Source of the DNA: Branchiostoma floridae | Lineage: Eukaryota; Chordata; Leptocardii; Amphioxiformes; Branchiostomatidae | Assembly (NCBI RefSeq): GCF_000003815.2 | Contig: NC_049993.1 | Location: 427,539 to 491,538, forward strand | Reading direction: 5' to 3' | Length of the DNA stretch: 64,000 bases | Program-made: the position numbers and the translations under genes | Shown here: piece after piece, positions 49,346 to 61,990 of the stretch | Numbering within the stretch: the stretch's first letter is position 1 | Layout of the letters: the number at the start of each line of letters is the position of its first letter | Notes under the pieces: generated by a model | What the model was told of the DNA's origin: nothing | The model's database searches: none | The model's input: only the letters and a program-made list of their open reading frames with translations

Positions 49346-52300
49346 ATGGCAGTAGTGGTGGAAAATGATTGGGGTTGGTTTCTGAATCAGAAAGTTGCAA
49401 TTGAAAAGTACTGTGAGACAGTGTCAGATGGAGATGCGGAGAGAAGCTACAGTTGTAAGGAGGAGCTGTTTGCCATCACCCAGCCACACATCACTGCTCA
49501 CCATGGAGGAAGCCTCACCCAGCCACACATCACTGCTCACCCTGGAGAAAGCCTCACCCAGCCACACATCACTGCTCACCATGGAGGAAGCCTCACCCAG
49601 CCACACATCCCTGCTCACCATGGAGGAAGCCTTACCCAGCCACACATCCCTGCTCACCACGGAGGAAACCTCACACAGCCACACATCACTGCTCACCATG
49701 GAGGAAGCCTCACCCAGCCACACATCACTGCTCACCATGGAGGAAACCTCACCCAGCCACACATCACTGCTCACCATGGAGGAAGCCTCACCCAGCCACA
49801 CATCCCTGCTCACCACGGAGGAAACCTCACACAGCCACACATCACTGCTCACCATGGAGGAAGCCTCACACAGCCACACATCACTGCTCACCATGGAGGA
49901 AGCCTCACCCAGCCACACATCACTTCTCACCCTGGAGAAAGCCTCACCCAGCCACACATCACTGCTCACCATGGAGGAAACCTCACCCAGCCACACATCA
50001 GTGCTCACCAGGGAGGAAGCCTCACCCAGCCACACATCACTGCTCACCCTGGAGAAAGCCATGCTGACCATGTACAGACAGGCCTGGAGGCGGTTGCCAT
50101 GGGAACGAATGCTAGTGCCAATGGTTACCAGGACAGGAAAAGCAGGGTAAGGACTGTTCCAAACAGAAACGCTTGCACGGCATTAGGCCCTCAGTAGAAA
50201 AAACAACAACTGATAATACATGATCATGTATACCCATAACCTCCTTGTTCAAACTGTCAACCAAGAACATAACATTAATGTTATAACATCATAAATTTGC
50301 TCTTGTGTCAATGTAATCAAGCTTTATAGACGATGCTAGAGAAGATGCTAGCAAAAAGATTGCATTAGATTTGCAGTCTGCCGAGAATGTCATTCATAAA
50401 ATCTACTTGTTGTATACTGTCTTATAACGAGATAAGTGTGTTTACCTACATACAAAGTCCCATAAGTACAAAGTGAGGCCTAATTCCTTTTTAATGTTGG
50501 TATATATCTTCATGGAATATCAAGTTACAATAGTGTTGTTTGGGTACATGGTCTTTCCATGCACTTACTGCCATACACTGGCTGCATGTGTGATTTTTTG
50601 TATGTTATTTTCATGAACTGCACAGAAAAGAAAAAGAAAGAGAACAAGTGACTTGAATACAGGAGAGGCGGCTGCTATGGAATATCACATTCAGGTTAGG
50701 AATCAAATTAAAACGCTATCAGCTTAAAGGGGCATTCCACTCCACACGGGAGTGTTATTTTCCGATAGATATTCATTTTAGGAAGTGATAACTGCATACG
50801 ACTTCACATTATACGATAAAGTACCCAGTTGCTCCGCATGACTCAAATGCATTCAGTCTTCTACTAAACTCCCCGAGTACCCTCTAATTGAATAAATCCT
50901 ATGGCTGAATACAATGCAAAACTTTTAGGTAAGGTGACCAAACTAATTTCAGGTTCACTAAGAAATTTCGTATTGTTCTTGTATTCTTTGCTATCTTAAG
51001 AGAAATTTGCCTTCTCGGTGTGCTCAGCGTACCTCATTTATTCCGAAAATATGTACGATAAACAAAGTGTCTATGCGTATAGGGAATGCATGGGTAGGGT
51101 CTGCATGGGTTTAGTGAGTGTCATTATTGTTTTATAAAACACACATCACGTAATTCATCCCAAGGTGAATTCCACAAAATTCGGCTGATTGTGTATTCAT
51201 TGAAACATTATTTATTGGAAAACAAGACTCCCTTCTGGAGTGGAATGCCCCTTTAAGGGATATATTGTAAAAAATAATGAGTTGCATCTACCTTATTAAT
51301 TTGCACAGCAATATTTACAATGTATGAATATATGACTTAGTTGTGCTGTGAGGACATCTTGAAATGTGCACACTTCTCACCGCCACTTGAGTTGTCCGAC
51401 ATTTTGTCCATCTTTCCGATGAACCAAGGAACGCGTTAGAACGCGTTTGGTGGTTCGCTCGAATTGTTACTGAAGTTTGTTGAAAGTTACCAATACAGTA
51501 TGCTCCGAAGATCTCCGACCTCAAAAGTTGATTTGGAAATCTACGGCTGGCTTACTTCCGGGTAGGCTACCCAGAAGTAAGTGGATTTGGTCACGACTTG
51601 CTTAAAATTGTGTTGTTCATTCACGCTAGAAATTTGAAAAAGTGACGCAGAAATGTTGAAGATAAGTTACAAGTGTCGATCTGACTGGAGATTTTAAAGT
51701 TCAGAATAGTTGTTTAATATTTTGGTGCCAAAATCTTGCACTGTTACAGTATATCCCTTAAAGCCAGGTCATGCTTATCTAATGTACCGGTAGTAAAAGT
51801 ACACACTTTGCAAGTTGTTGCCAAAGTAAGGATATGTACTACAATGTACAAGTGTAGTTAAACTTAGCACAGATAAATGGGAAGAGGACATCAAATAGAT
51901 CAACTTGAATGCAGTACTACTGACCATTGACCTGTGCAGGTAGACATCAGAAATACCTGCACTAACCTATAATGCTAGTTCACCTTTATCTGTTGGGTAA
52001 CCTATATCTGTTGCTTTTAAAAAACAGGGTATTTGGGGATATCACGTTGACAAATATTGGTTTGCAATTTCAATATTTTCAGTACATTGCAATTTAAAAC
52101 TACAACCCGTCGACTTGATGTGCCTAAATACACTGTTTCGAAAAACAACAGATATAGGTTACCCCTCAGATAAAGGTGAACTAGGGTTATACACATAGTG
52201 TAGGTGCCTGCATAGGTGGTACTTACAACCCTGAATGTGCTTTATACTGGAAAGGAAATGTTTTCTAATGCTAGTTAACCCTATTATTTTGGTTCATACT

Positions 52301-55300
52301 AGATCAGAACAAAGTTGGTACAGGCCCATACAGCAATTCTGTTGACTGGGAGAGCCAGTGGACTGTTTCAAGACATCCCTTCTGATGTTGGTCCTGTTGG
52401 AAAGCCATTCCAGGACTGGGGGCCTGGAAACTGCCTGGCAGATCTCTGTGATTTGGCCAGAATAACAGGCGATGAGAAACCACTTTACATATCACAGGGT
52501 ATGTACAGTACAGACTTTAGATGTGAACATGATTATGTTGGTTCAATTGATATTGGCAGTTTTTGTGGTTAGGCCTAGGAAAAAAAATGTTGTGTTTCCT
52601 GTTTCCCTACCTTCCCTAGAAAAACCTGCCGACCCTAGACTTTTTTTTGGGTGGGCAGTAGAGTCACATAGCTTCCAGTTAGAATTTTTATTCAGCCTGC
52701 TTCCTATTGAAGTAAAAACAGTCTGCTTGTCCTATCTATTGTGCACAAAATCAAAGTTTGACATCGAAAGACAAGTGTCCTCATGCATTTCAGTTTCCTT
52801 TGTTCAACTGTATTGTAATATGTATCACTAGATTTTTGGCTAGCCTAAAAAAAATTACAAAAAAAAAAAAAGATATCACCTACCTACCGACCCTAATTTT
52901 TTCAGGACTGAAACAGGAAACACAACATTTTTTTTCCTAGGCCTTACAGCTTCACCGTAAATACAAAACCAAAGTCTTGCTCAGTATTTTCCCCTCTTTT
53001 CTACGTACGTGTGCTATATTTACATGACTGTGTATGTACATTGTGCAATATTGTGTGTTGCAGGCCTTTGTTACATTGAAGATGTAATGAATACTAACAA
53101 AGCACAAATATTTCATGTTTGAACATTAAATGATATATTTAAGAAGTGCTACATATCCAGATATATAGACGGTAGATATGGTCAGATCACGGCAGCACTG
53201 CCGGAAGCGATTATTCTGTAGCAGCTGCTATACCCTTGCCCAGTTGCTAGTTAACGTTGGTTGTTTCCAACTGGCTGTTCATATCATTTGATATAAGACA
53301 TGTACAGTGAGTTTGATTACAGTAAGACATTTTTTATATTTACTGACCTTAGCAAACTCAAAACTACAGTGAACACTGAACTTTGTCTCTATCGCAAACT
53401 TAAATCCCTGCAAACTTAAAAGCATTGATTTTACGGTACTTTAGATCTAGAAGTATCAGCTTTGCAGGTTTTCATCAGTTTTGGGGTTCCGACAGGAGGG
53501 CATCCATAATATCAGGCCACTGCGGCTTCAAATTTGTGCTCGTTGAATGTTGGTTTGGAATGGAATAGAGTTGCTTCAACATATTACGTAGAAACGTACC
53601 CAAAAATTGACTTTCATGATTAAAGTTCTATAACCCTGACTCGGGCTAATATTGCATAGTAGCAGAGGTATGATGAGGTCGTGGAACTCTATCTAGTTCA
53701 CCAGTATATCGGCTGAGGTCAAAAACATTTGTTGTGAACAAAGAAATTCAATGTTTGTTAACCATTGATTAACCAGTTTAATGAAACTATTTATGGTTGA
53801 ATTTATCTTTTATGACCATAGCAAATGAAAAGGTTGAAAGTACTTAGTTCGTTTTATTTTGTCTTCCCAGGAACACCTTTAGAAGAGTCCAGAGATATTT
53901 TCAACCGACTCGTACTCATCGATTCCAACCAGCCAATCATCAAATGCCTCCTGGGGAGCCGGTACCTGCTTCCTCCCAGGTCCTCATTTCTTATGTCTGA
54001 CATTACCAGGATGGAGCCCCTTCTACAGGGTAAGAGAACCCAGTAACAGACATAGGTCACTTGTGCAGGGTTAGAGAACCCAGTAACAGACATAGGTCAC
54101 TTGTACAGGGTTAGAGAACCCAGTAACAGACATAGGTCACTTGTGCAGGGTTAGAGAACCCAGTAACAGACATAGGTCACTTGTGCAGGGTTAGAGAACC
54201 CAGTAGCAGACATAGGTCACTTGTGCAGGGTTAGAGAACCCAGTAACAGACATAGGTCACTTGTGCAGGGTTAGAGAACCCAGTAACAGACATAGGTCAC
54301 TTGTACAGGGTTAGATAAATAAATACAGGGTTAGATAACCCAGTAACAGACATAGGTCACTTGTACAGGGTTAGAGAACCCAGTAACAGTCTTAGGTCAC
54401 TTGTACAGGGTTAGATAACCCAGTAACAGACATAGGTCACTTGTACAGGGTATGAGAACCCAGTAACAGACATAGGTCACTTGTACATGGTATGAGAATC
54501 CAGTAACAGACATAGGTCACTTGTACAGGGTATTAGAACCTAGTAACAGACATAGGCCACCTGTACAGGGTTAGAGAACCCAGTAACAGACATAGGTCAC
54601 TTGTACAGGGTATTAGAGAACCCAGTAACAGACATAGGTCACTTGTACAGCGTAAGATAACCCAGTAACAGACATAGGTCACTTGTATACAGGTTAGAGA
54701 ACCCAGTAACAGACATAGGTCACTTGTACAGGGTTAGAGAACCCAGTAACAGATATAGGTCACTTGTACAGGGTTAGAGATTCCAGTAACAGACATAGGT
54801 CACTTGTACAGGTTATTAGAACCTAGTAACAGACATAGGCCACTTGTACAGGGTTAGAGAACCCAGTAACAGACATAGGTCACTTGTACAGGGTATTAGA
54901 ACCTAGTAACAGACATAGGCCACTTGTACAGGGTTAGAGAACCCAGTAACAGACATAGGTCACTTGTACAGGGTTAGAGAACCCAGTAACAGACATAGGT
55001 TACTTGTACAGGGTTAGAGAACCCAGTAACAGACATAGGTCTCTTGTACAGGGTTAGAGAACCCAGTAACAGACATAGGTCACTTGTACAGGGTTAGAGA
55101 ACCCAGTAACAGACATAGGTCACTTGTACAGGGTTAGAGATTCCAGTAACAGACATAGGTCACTTGTACAGGTTATTAGAACCTAGTAACAGACATAGGT
55201 CACTTGTACAGGGTATGACTATGAGAACCCAGTAACATACATAGGTCACTTGTACAGGGTTAGAGAACCCAGTAACAGACATAGGTCACTTGTACAGGGT

Positions 55301-58300
55301 TAGATAACCTAGTAACAGACATAGGTCACTTGTGCAGGGTTAGAGAACCCAGTAACAGACATAGGTCACTTGTACAGGGTTAGAGAGCCCAGTAACAGAC
55401 ATAGGTCACTTGTACAGGGTATGAGAACCTAGTAACAGACATAGGTCACTTGAACATGGTAAGAGAACCCAGTAATAGACATCATTCACTTGTACAGATT
55501 GAGTCTCAGAATCCAGTAACAGAAATAGACAACTCAGCAAAAGAGAGGGATATGCAGCTGCAGATTACAACATTGTCATGTACATGTACATTCATGCCAT
55601 GTTGTTACAGGAGGACTGAAGTATCACCTCATTGTAATGGACCCACCCTGGGAGAACAAGTCTGTGAAGAGAGGCAGAAAGTAAGCAGCGATTCCAGTTG
55701 CCTACTTTTCTACCATGGTGTTATACAGTAGGTTGCATGGAGAAATGAATGAATGTGAACTAACAAAATTGTTTCCTGTGACTATTCGTGTGTTTTCAGT
55801 ACATCAAACATTTCATTATTATAATCCATATACAAATCTAGTATGTACATGTAGTGAGAAGGGGCTGCCATACATTTAGGCAGCATGAGCAAGAGACAAA
55901 AGGAAAATATTCACGGTGGTTTTGAGTTTTGAGTAGGCCGCTGTGAAAATTGAGAACATAAAACCAGCACAAAACTTTCTGCATTTACAGTAGTAGAATG
56001 CCAGGAGTGTAGATTTACGATGTAGCTGTTGAGACAGGCCACAGTAAAATGAACACTATGGTTGTTAAGTACACTGTGCTGTACTATGTATCCAGAGGGT
56101 ACATTGTAGATGCGGTTAGAAAAGTGACACAGACAGTTGATGATCACGAATTGCACTGCACCTCCAAAAGCGATTGCTATGCATGTTTGTAGTACCTGAC
56201 TGAGGGTCGATGTGTGGTGTCCGACTCGCTGCCAAGAACTTAAAACCACTGCAAATATTTACTTCTTAACTGGCCCATGTTAGACACATTTTCGTGTAAT
56301 TATCCGGCATTGGTGACTTTTTGTCGTGCAGATAAGCAAAGTCACTAACAATGGAGTGAATGGGAGCCAGTTTGGGATTTTGTGATTCCTTGCAATTGAC
56401 TGAAGTGTGCTGTTATGTGACGATGCTTCTACTGTACTTGTATTTCTGTAGGTATGAATCTCTGTCACCATGGCAACTGTTCCAGCTACCAATCCCGTCC
56501 CTTGCTGCTCCCGGCTGCTTGGTTGTAACGTGGGTAACCAATCGACAGCAGCATATGAGATTTGTGAGAGAAAGACTTTATCCTCATTGGTCAGTGGAGC
56601 CAGTTGCGGAATGGCATTGGTTGAAGGTGAGATTTAGAAAACACATTGAAGATTCTAAACTGAAGAAAAATAGGTCAGAATGGTAGCAGTTCTCTTGCCC
56701 TATATTGTTATGCAACTGGAAAGTACTTTCTATCTTATGGATTTGAAGACTTCTCTGAAAAGATACTTTGAAGTTAAAAAAAAAAAGGGGAAACACTGGT
56801 GTAGTCTGCCCTTGCTAACACATTTTTTGTATTTCTAGGGTTAGTCCTGTGCAGATTGTCTATTTCTGGTACGGTATTGTTAGCGCACTTTGTACTGTGC
56901 TGTAGATTGCTTCAAAGAACGAATCATCCATTTAATTTGTTAAGTGATTCATTATGTAAATCTGCATTGTTGTGAGGTCATGTTGATATGAAACGAAATG
57001 AGATGAAAATTGATGTTTTTTTACATTCCGAGAACCAACATATTGTATATGTGTGGCCTAACATACTTTCCTGTAGAAGTAACCCTCTGTTTTAAGCAAA
57101 CATTCTGTCCATGGATGAATCATCACAGGTCACCAGAACAGGTGAGCCTGTATTCCCCATGGACTCTCCTCACAAGAAGCCTTATGAGACAATCATACTG
57201 GGCAGGTTTCAGGACCAATCAGACGGTCATACGGAGACAAGTTCATCTCCACTCAGTGATGTACCCAGACACAAGGTCATCTGCAGCGTGCCCTGTGCCA
57301 TACATTCCAGAAAACCTACACTGGATGGTCAGTCTCATGTCTATGTCCCTAATATAACATTCATTGACAACTATGTATATAAAATTAATGTATAGAATAT
57401 TTGACACTGACCTCTGAGCTTCTTAATCTCTTAAATACATTACTTTTACTTTTAGAATAAGGTATAGCATTAGTATTTGCTTTAGGTATAAGTGTATCTT
57501 TAGATTGATGTTAAGGTGTAAATAGTCTCAATGTACATTGTTAATGTTGTATTATGGAACGTGTTTGTCTTATGACTCCAGGAAGACTAGTGATGCATTG
57601 TCTGAATTGTGCTTACTAATGGAGATCGTTTTAATAAACAATAAACAATATATCTGTAATAAGGCCATGTTGATTCAACTACTGGTATGTTGATTAAACA
57701 TCCTCAGGGAACCCAAAAACTTATGAGAGGGTGAAAATTGAAAAACATTTGGCAAAAAGTTACCTTCATTATGAAATCGAAACAGTCAAGAAGATTGAAC
57801 AAAATGACTATATAAATACCATTCTTCTTTGACTTTGGAATTTACTTTGAACAGTTTCCAGCATGGTGGAAAACTGCTTTGGGGAAATCATCTAAAATTG
57901 ATGTGCACACAATATTATGAATCAACATGGCCTAAATGAGCACCTCAATTTAGGTGAAGCATGATACTTCTTCATGTAGGTGGTGGTAGCTGGTTGGTGG
58001 AAACCGCTGCCTGGTCTGGTCAGTGGAAATAGCTGCCTGGTCCGGGGGCTGTTTTAGGGGTTTCGAGTAAAGCATAGTGCAGAGCAAGGTATCTCGTGCA
58101 GCGAGTATGCTTCCTTGCAGAAAGTAATGGAATCATATGGATGTTTCCATATCACCTACCATCCGAGGTGGTGTCTGTTTCTTGTTTGCTAAGCAGAAGG
58201 TGGGGCTGTAGTTTTATGATCACACGCGACTGTTCAACAGAGGCCAGTTTCTGGGATCTGCCTTCGCTTCTGTAGAGAAAAGGTGACTGAGATTTAAATT

Positions 58301-60480
58301 CTCCTACGTTGTGCAGCAGTGATGCCTGCCCAGATGGGTTGTTGTACCCTGGGAGACCAAACCTGGTGAGTTGGCGCCACCGGGGATACCCAGGCATTTC
58401 ATTTTCAATATTCCTATATGAGACAGACAAAAAGCAGGCTACTATTTGAAAAATGAATAATCTGTACAGAATACTTCCAGCCGTGTTCCAACTGAAACCC
58501 AGTCTGAAATTTTGACGCGGACATGATACAACCATGAATGGGTGTACTGTTTCATATTGAGATTCCAATGCTTTCTGCAAGGAGACGCAGCTGCACGAGA
58601 TACCTTGCTTTACTCAAAACCCCTAAAACAGCCCCCTGACCAAACCACCGGACAGCGTTTCTGACAACCCTGGTGGTAGTGGCTTCACTACAGCTTGCAT
58701 TTTTTGCCATGCACGTCTGACCCAATGCAACACACTCATCAGTCACCATTCATTCATAACTGCCCATTAGCTGTGCTAGTACCTGTTAGTCATGTAACAT
58801 TAGCATGGCCAGCTTTTTTTCAAACATACTTGTCTTCATTTCAGCCTGGATTGGAATTCCACTCAAGTTGTAGATATAACCTATTATTCCGTGAGAAATG
58901 TGTAGATAAATAAATACCATATCAATACTAGCAATCTTTTAGTGAAAGAACAGGAAATATAATTTGCGCTACCCCCATTGTAAATGGAATTGTCAAAATG
59001 CTTTGAAGGCTGGGAATGAGAACGCTAAAATGGCGCACAGTTCAAAGACAAACGAAGCATAGGAATACCAAAAAGAAGGGCCGGACGAACAAAAACAATT
59101 TCCCAGTCACAGTCCCAGATATTGGGAATGTGCCAATCTAAGTGTTGCTATTTTGCTACTGTAGAAGTCTTGCAGAAGTACCTGCCGCCCTCACCCATCT
59201 GCTTGGAGCTGTTTGCCAGGTGCCTACAGCCCAGGTGGACCAGCTGGGGCAATGAGGTGGGTACATGCCATTTCTGTAGCTGATATCTACGAGGGGCGTT
59301 CAATAAGTAATGCCCCTGACCCATATCCAGTTGTAATGATTCATATCTCTATGGGCTATGTAGCAAAAAACAGCTCTGAACTAATTGTGGTTTCTGATTT
59401 ACTGGTGTTTGAACTGAGTCAGGTGTGAAATGGAGCCAGTGTTGTGCAGTGATCAGGTTTTTGTATTTGAAAGGACGCACACCAAAGGAGACTTTTGATG
59501 AAATGAAAGAAACTTAATATGTTGATGATGCCCCATCATATGACCTTGTAAAACGCTGTCATCCTGAATTCAAACATGGCCGGAAGTCTGTGGAAACAGC
59601 TCCCAGACCTGTTCGTGCCTCTTCTGCCATTGATGAGTCATCTGTTGAAGGACCAACCTGGGGTGTCCTACAAAAACGGTGTCCAGAGCTGCATCAAACG
59701 ATGGGAGAAATGCATAACTCTGGGTGGTTCCTATGAAGAGAAAGACTAATAACTGTGGCAAGTTTCATTAATCTCCTGCTATGGGAAATGGGTCAGGGGC
59801 ATTACTAATTGAACGCCCCTCGTACATGTGTACTCACAGTCATGTCTCAGTCTCAAATAATGCTAGGCTGCTACCGGGTATGTTGGTGGGTTGAGGATGC
59901 AGCCAAGTTGTTCTGTGAGAGAAATATTCTTAGTGATGGTCAAATCTGGATTCCGCAGCCACTCAAGGAACCTGAGGAACAATGGTTGCTGAGACTTAGT
60001 AATGATGGACGGGACTGTATTCATTTTAAGGTGTCCTGTGACTGGAGCTGGTTTCCTATCCAAGGTACATTGTTTTGTTACCGACTAGGTTTGACTGTAG
60101 TTACAACATGCCTGCCCTTTCATTATCAGTTCCATTGCGGCTGTGCGTCCTCTGCCTTACCTGTGTGTTATTGCCAGCCTCTAAGCCTTTGTATACTTAC
60201 CACCAGAAATTGTTTTTCTTTTCTGAATCATTTGTTTGTGCTAAATGACTGTTCTATCTATGTGTACAAAAATCAAGTCTGTTTAAGGGTCCTTTAATGG
60301 TCCCACATACAAACAAATAGCTGCACTAAAGATTTCTAGATGTTTCCATTTAAGGTGCAATTGCTGTTCCCTTTTACACAATTTGTCTCACATTTCTTAT
60401 CTTCAATCTCCCCCTTGCAGGTCATCAAATTCCAGCACTTAGACTTCTTCAATGAAAACAGGCCTGAGTGTCTGCAGTAA
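49346..60480 (+). CDS. METTL4: METTL4 orthologue, MT-A70 family adenine N6-methyltransferase
   Basis: Nine exons: 49346-50146, 50626-50694, 52303-52498, 53871-54029, 55611-55680, 56452-56626, 57129-57327, 59165-59256, 60421-60480 (TAA). All are in phase and give 606 residues. Landmarks shared with vertebrate METTL4: ELFAITQPHIT (residues 40-50), KRKRKRTSD basic patch and AAMEYH, SRYLLPPRSSFLMSDI, catalytic DPPW (419-422) with ENKSVKR, AAPGCLVVTWVTNRQ, YPHWSVEPVAEWHW, FPMDSPHKKPYE, HKVICSVPCAIHSRKP, CLELFARCLQPRWTSWGNE and KFQHLDFF. The family uses S-adenosylmethionine; human METTL4 is reported to form m6Am in U2 snRNA and is also linked to DNA 6mA. Nuclear location is plausible from the basic patch. 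Vertebrate forms are near 470 residues; the excess here is the 15-fold repeat in exon 1. Three tandem arrays and three transposon remnants sit within the gene. Confidence 0.93.
49475..50059 (+). repeat. 39-bp coding minisatellite in METTL4 exon 1 (15 units)
   Basis: Fifteen consecutive 13-residue units, consensus LTQPHITAHHGGS (residues 44-238). Variants have IPAHHGGN, ITSHPGES or ISAHQGGS. The first unit, ITQPHITAHHGGS, follows KEELFA and matches the single conserved motif at this place in vertebrate METTL4. Because 39 is divisible by three, other frames stay open across it. Confidence 0.95.
50728..51252. mobile_element. TTAA-flanked miniature element, copy 2, in METTL4 intron 2
   Basis: 525 bp between TTAA (50724-50727) and TTAA (51253-51256) with the same perfect 16-bp termini AGGGGCATTCCACTCC as the copy at 23759-24281. 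Internal sequence is similar but the inner hairpin has diverged. Confidence 0.88.
52572..52943. mobile_element. Foldback element in METTL4 intron 3
   Basis: 372 bp starting GGCCTAGGAAAAAAAATGTT followed by GTGTTTCCTG. The same sequence in inverse orientation closes it (CAGGAAACAC, AACATTTTTTTTCCTAGGCC). TTA flanks both ends, consistent with a 3-bp target duplication. No coding capacity. Confidence 0.85.
53310..53450. mobile_element. Decayed relative of the TACTGTAAATGC element
   Basis: TTACAGTAAGACA at the left, CGCAAACTTAAATCCCTGCA and AAGCATTGATTTTACGGTAC at the right resemble the ends and body of the element at 20192-20404, with many changes. It lies in METTL4 intron 3. Confidence 0.5.
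54021..55499 (+). repeat. 40-bp minisatellite starting on the METTL4 exon 4 donor
   Basis: About 36 units of AGAGAACCCAGTAACAGACA followed by TAGGTCACTTGTACAGGGTT. The first unit contains the exon 4 end and its donor (CTACAGG/GTAAGAG); later units have ACAGGGTTAGAG or ACAGGGTATGAG at the same place. Confidence 0.95.
57661..58041. other. METTL4 intron 7, left part, nothing recognised
   Basis: AT-rich intron sequence; a short GCTGCCTGGTC repeat near 57990-58040. Confidence 0.4.
58042..58638. mobile_element. Long foldback element in METTL4 intron 7
   Basis: About 600 bp. The left arm GGGGGCTGTTTTAGGGGTTT, GAGTAAAGC, GCAAGGTATCTCGTGCAGC and CCTTGCAGAAAG recurs in inverse order at the right (CTTTCTGCAAGG, GCTGCACGAGATACCTTGC, AAACCCCTAAAACAGCCCCC). 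Inverted arms are about 100 bp with a small indel. No coding capacity. Confidence 0.85.
59290..59822 (+). mobile_element. Mariner-type miniature element, copy 2, in METTL4 intron 8
   Basis: 533 bp flanked by TA, with inverted termini CGAGGGGCGTTCAATAAGTA. The plus strand carries the same helix-turn-helix region as copy 1 but with an in-frame TAA (near 59515). It is in the opposite orientation to the copy at 29347-29924. Confidence 0.88.
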
Positions 60481-61525
60481 GACTCCATCAGCAGTCAGAC
60501 TTCTTCAATGAAACAGGCCTGAGTGTCTGCAGTAATAGTCGATCAGCAGTCAGACTTCTTCAATGAAAACAGGCCTGAGTGTCTGCAGTAAGACTCCATC
60601 AGCAGTCAGACTTCTTCAATGAAAACAGGCCTGAGTGTCTGTAGTAAGACTCCATCAGCAGTCAGACTTCTTCAATGAAAACAGGCCTGAGTGTCTGCAG
60701 TAAGACTCCATCAGCAGTCAGACTTCTTCAATGAAAACAGGCCTGAGTGTCTGCAGTAAGACTCCATCAGCAGTCAGACTTCTTCAATGAAAACAGGCCT
60801 GAGTGTCTGCAGTAAGACTCCATCAGCAGTCAGACTTCTTCAATGAAAACAGGCCTGAGTGTCTGCAGTAAGACTCCATCAGCAGTCAGACTTCTTCAAT
60901 GAAAACAGGCCTGAGTGTCTGCAGTAAGACTCCATCAGCAGTCAGACTTCTTCAATGAAAACAGGCCTGAGTGTCTGCAGTAAGACTCCATCAGCAGTCA
61001 GACTTCTTCAATGAAAACAGGCCTGAGTGTCTGCAGTAAGACTCCATCAGCAGTCAGACTTCTTCAATGAAAACAGGCCTGAGTGTCTGCAGTAAGACTC
61101 CATCAGCAGTCAGACTTCTTCAATGAAAACAGGCCTGAGTGTCTGCAGTAAGACTCCATCAGCAGTCAGACTTCTTCAATGAAAACAGGCCTGAGTGTCT
61201 GCAGTTATACTCCATCAGCAGTCAGACTTCTTCAATGAAAACAGGCCTGAGTGTCTGCAGTAAGACTCCATCAGCAGTCAGACTTCTTCAATGAAAACAG
61301 GCCTGAGTGTCTGCAGTAAGACTCCATCAGCAGTCAGACTTCTTCAATGAAAACAGGCCTGAGTGTCTGCAGTAAGACTCCATCAGCAGTCAGACTTCTT
61401 CAATGAAAACAGGCCTGAGTGTCTGCAGTAAGACTCCATCAGCAGTCAGACTTCTTCAATGAAAACAGGCCTGAGTGTCTGCAGTAAGACTCCATCAGCA
61501 GTCAGACTTCTTCAATGAAAACAGG
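60442..61525 (+). repeat. 56-bp satellite built from the last METTL4 codons
   Basis: About 19 full units and a partial one. Each begins GACTTCTTCAATGAAAACAG, carries GCCTGAGTGTCTGCAGTAAG (the codons for RPECLQ and the stop) and ends ACTCCATCAGCAGTCA. The first unit is the functional C-terminus in exon 9. Most units are identical, with one degenerate early copy near 60500-60545. Confidence 0.95.
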
Positions 61526-61703
61526 GATAGAATAGGGGTTAACTTTTTATTTGTTCAATATGGCATTTTTTTGTTCAATATGGCAATTGACAGGATGGGT
61601 CCATTAGCATCACTGTCAAATGTTGAACTATGCTTCATGTGATGTAGGGGCTGAGTAGGGCTGCAGTCAACTCTGCATCATTATTTGACAGGACATACAT
61701 TGT

Positions 61704-61709
61704 AATAAA
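61704..61709 (+). promoter_or_regulatory. Possible METTL4 poly(A) signal
   Basis: AATAAA about 1.2 kb after the stop codon and after the whole 56-bp array. Another candidate lies at 61890-61895. If either is used, the array is part of the 3' UTR. Confidence 0.45.
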
Positions 61710-61990
61710 GTTTGTTATTACGTTCATATGTGCCTGAATTGCCTTGAAAGTAATATCATAGTTCGACCTTGCCTTAAAGGACCTGTACTTTTAGGAGCTG
61801 GTTTCCTTCACATCTTTTAATATGTCATTGTTCTTTAGACAGTTATCTGTGCCCCAAAGGAGGGCTGTTGACACTGGAATGATCATGAAAATAAATAAAT
61901 AATTTTTATCTTCACCGTACCTTTGAGTGATTCATCGTTAATGTTTGTCACTGATTCTCACACTCACTCTCTATCCTGTTATCCTAGGGA

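Noticed and set aside
49395..50150. Second plus-strand frame and a minus-strand frame over METTL4 exon 1
   Set aside because: Open only because the 39-bp unit is a multiple of three; they do not join to the conserved downstream exons.
54021..55499. CRISPR-like appearance of regular 40-bp repeats (also 60442-61525)
   Set aside because: There are no unique spacers; the whole unit repeats and the context is a eukaryotic intron or UTR.
59809..60297. Open frame of 162 codons in METTL4 intron 8
   Set aside because: It starts in the end of the mariner-type element and runs through intron sequence; no recognisable domain and no fit with the gene.
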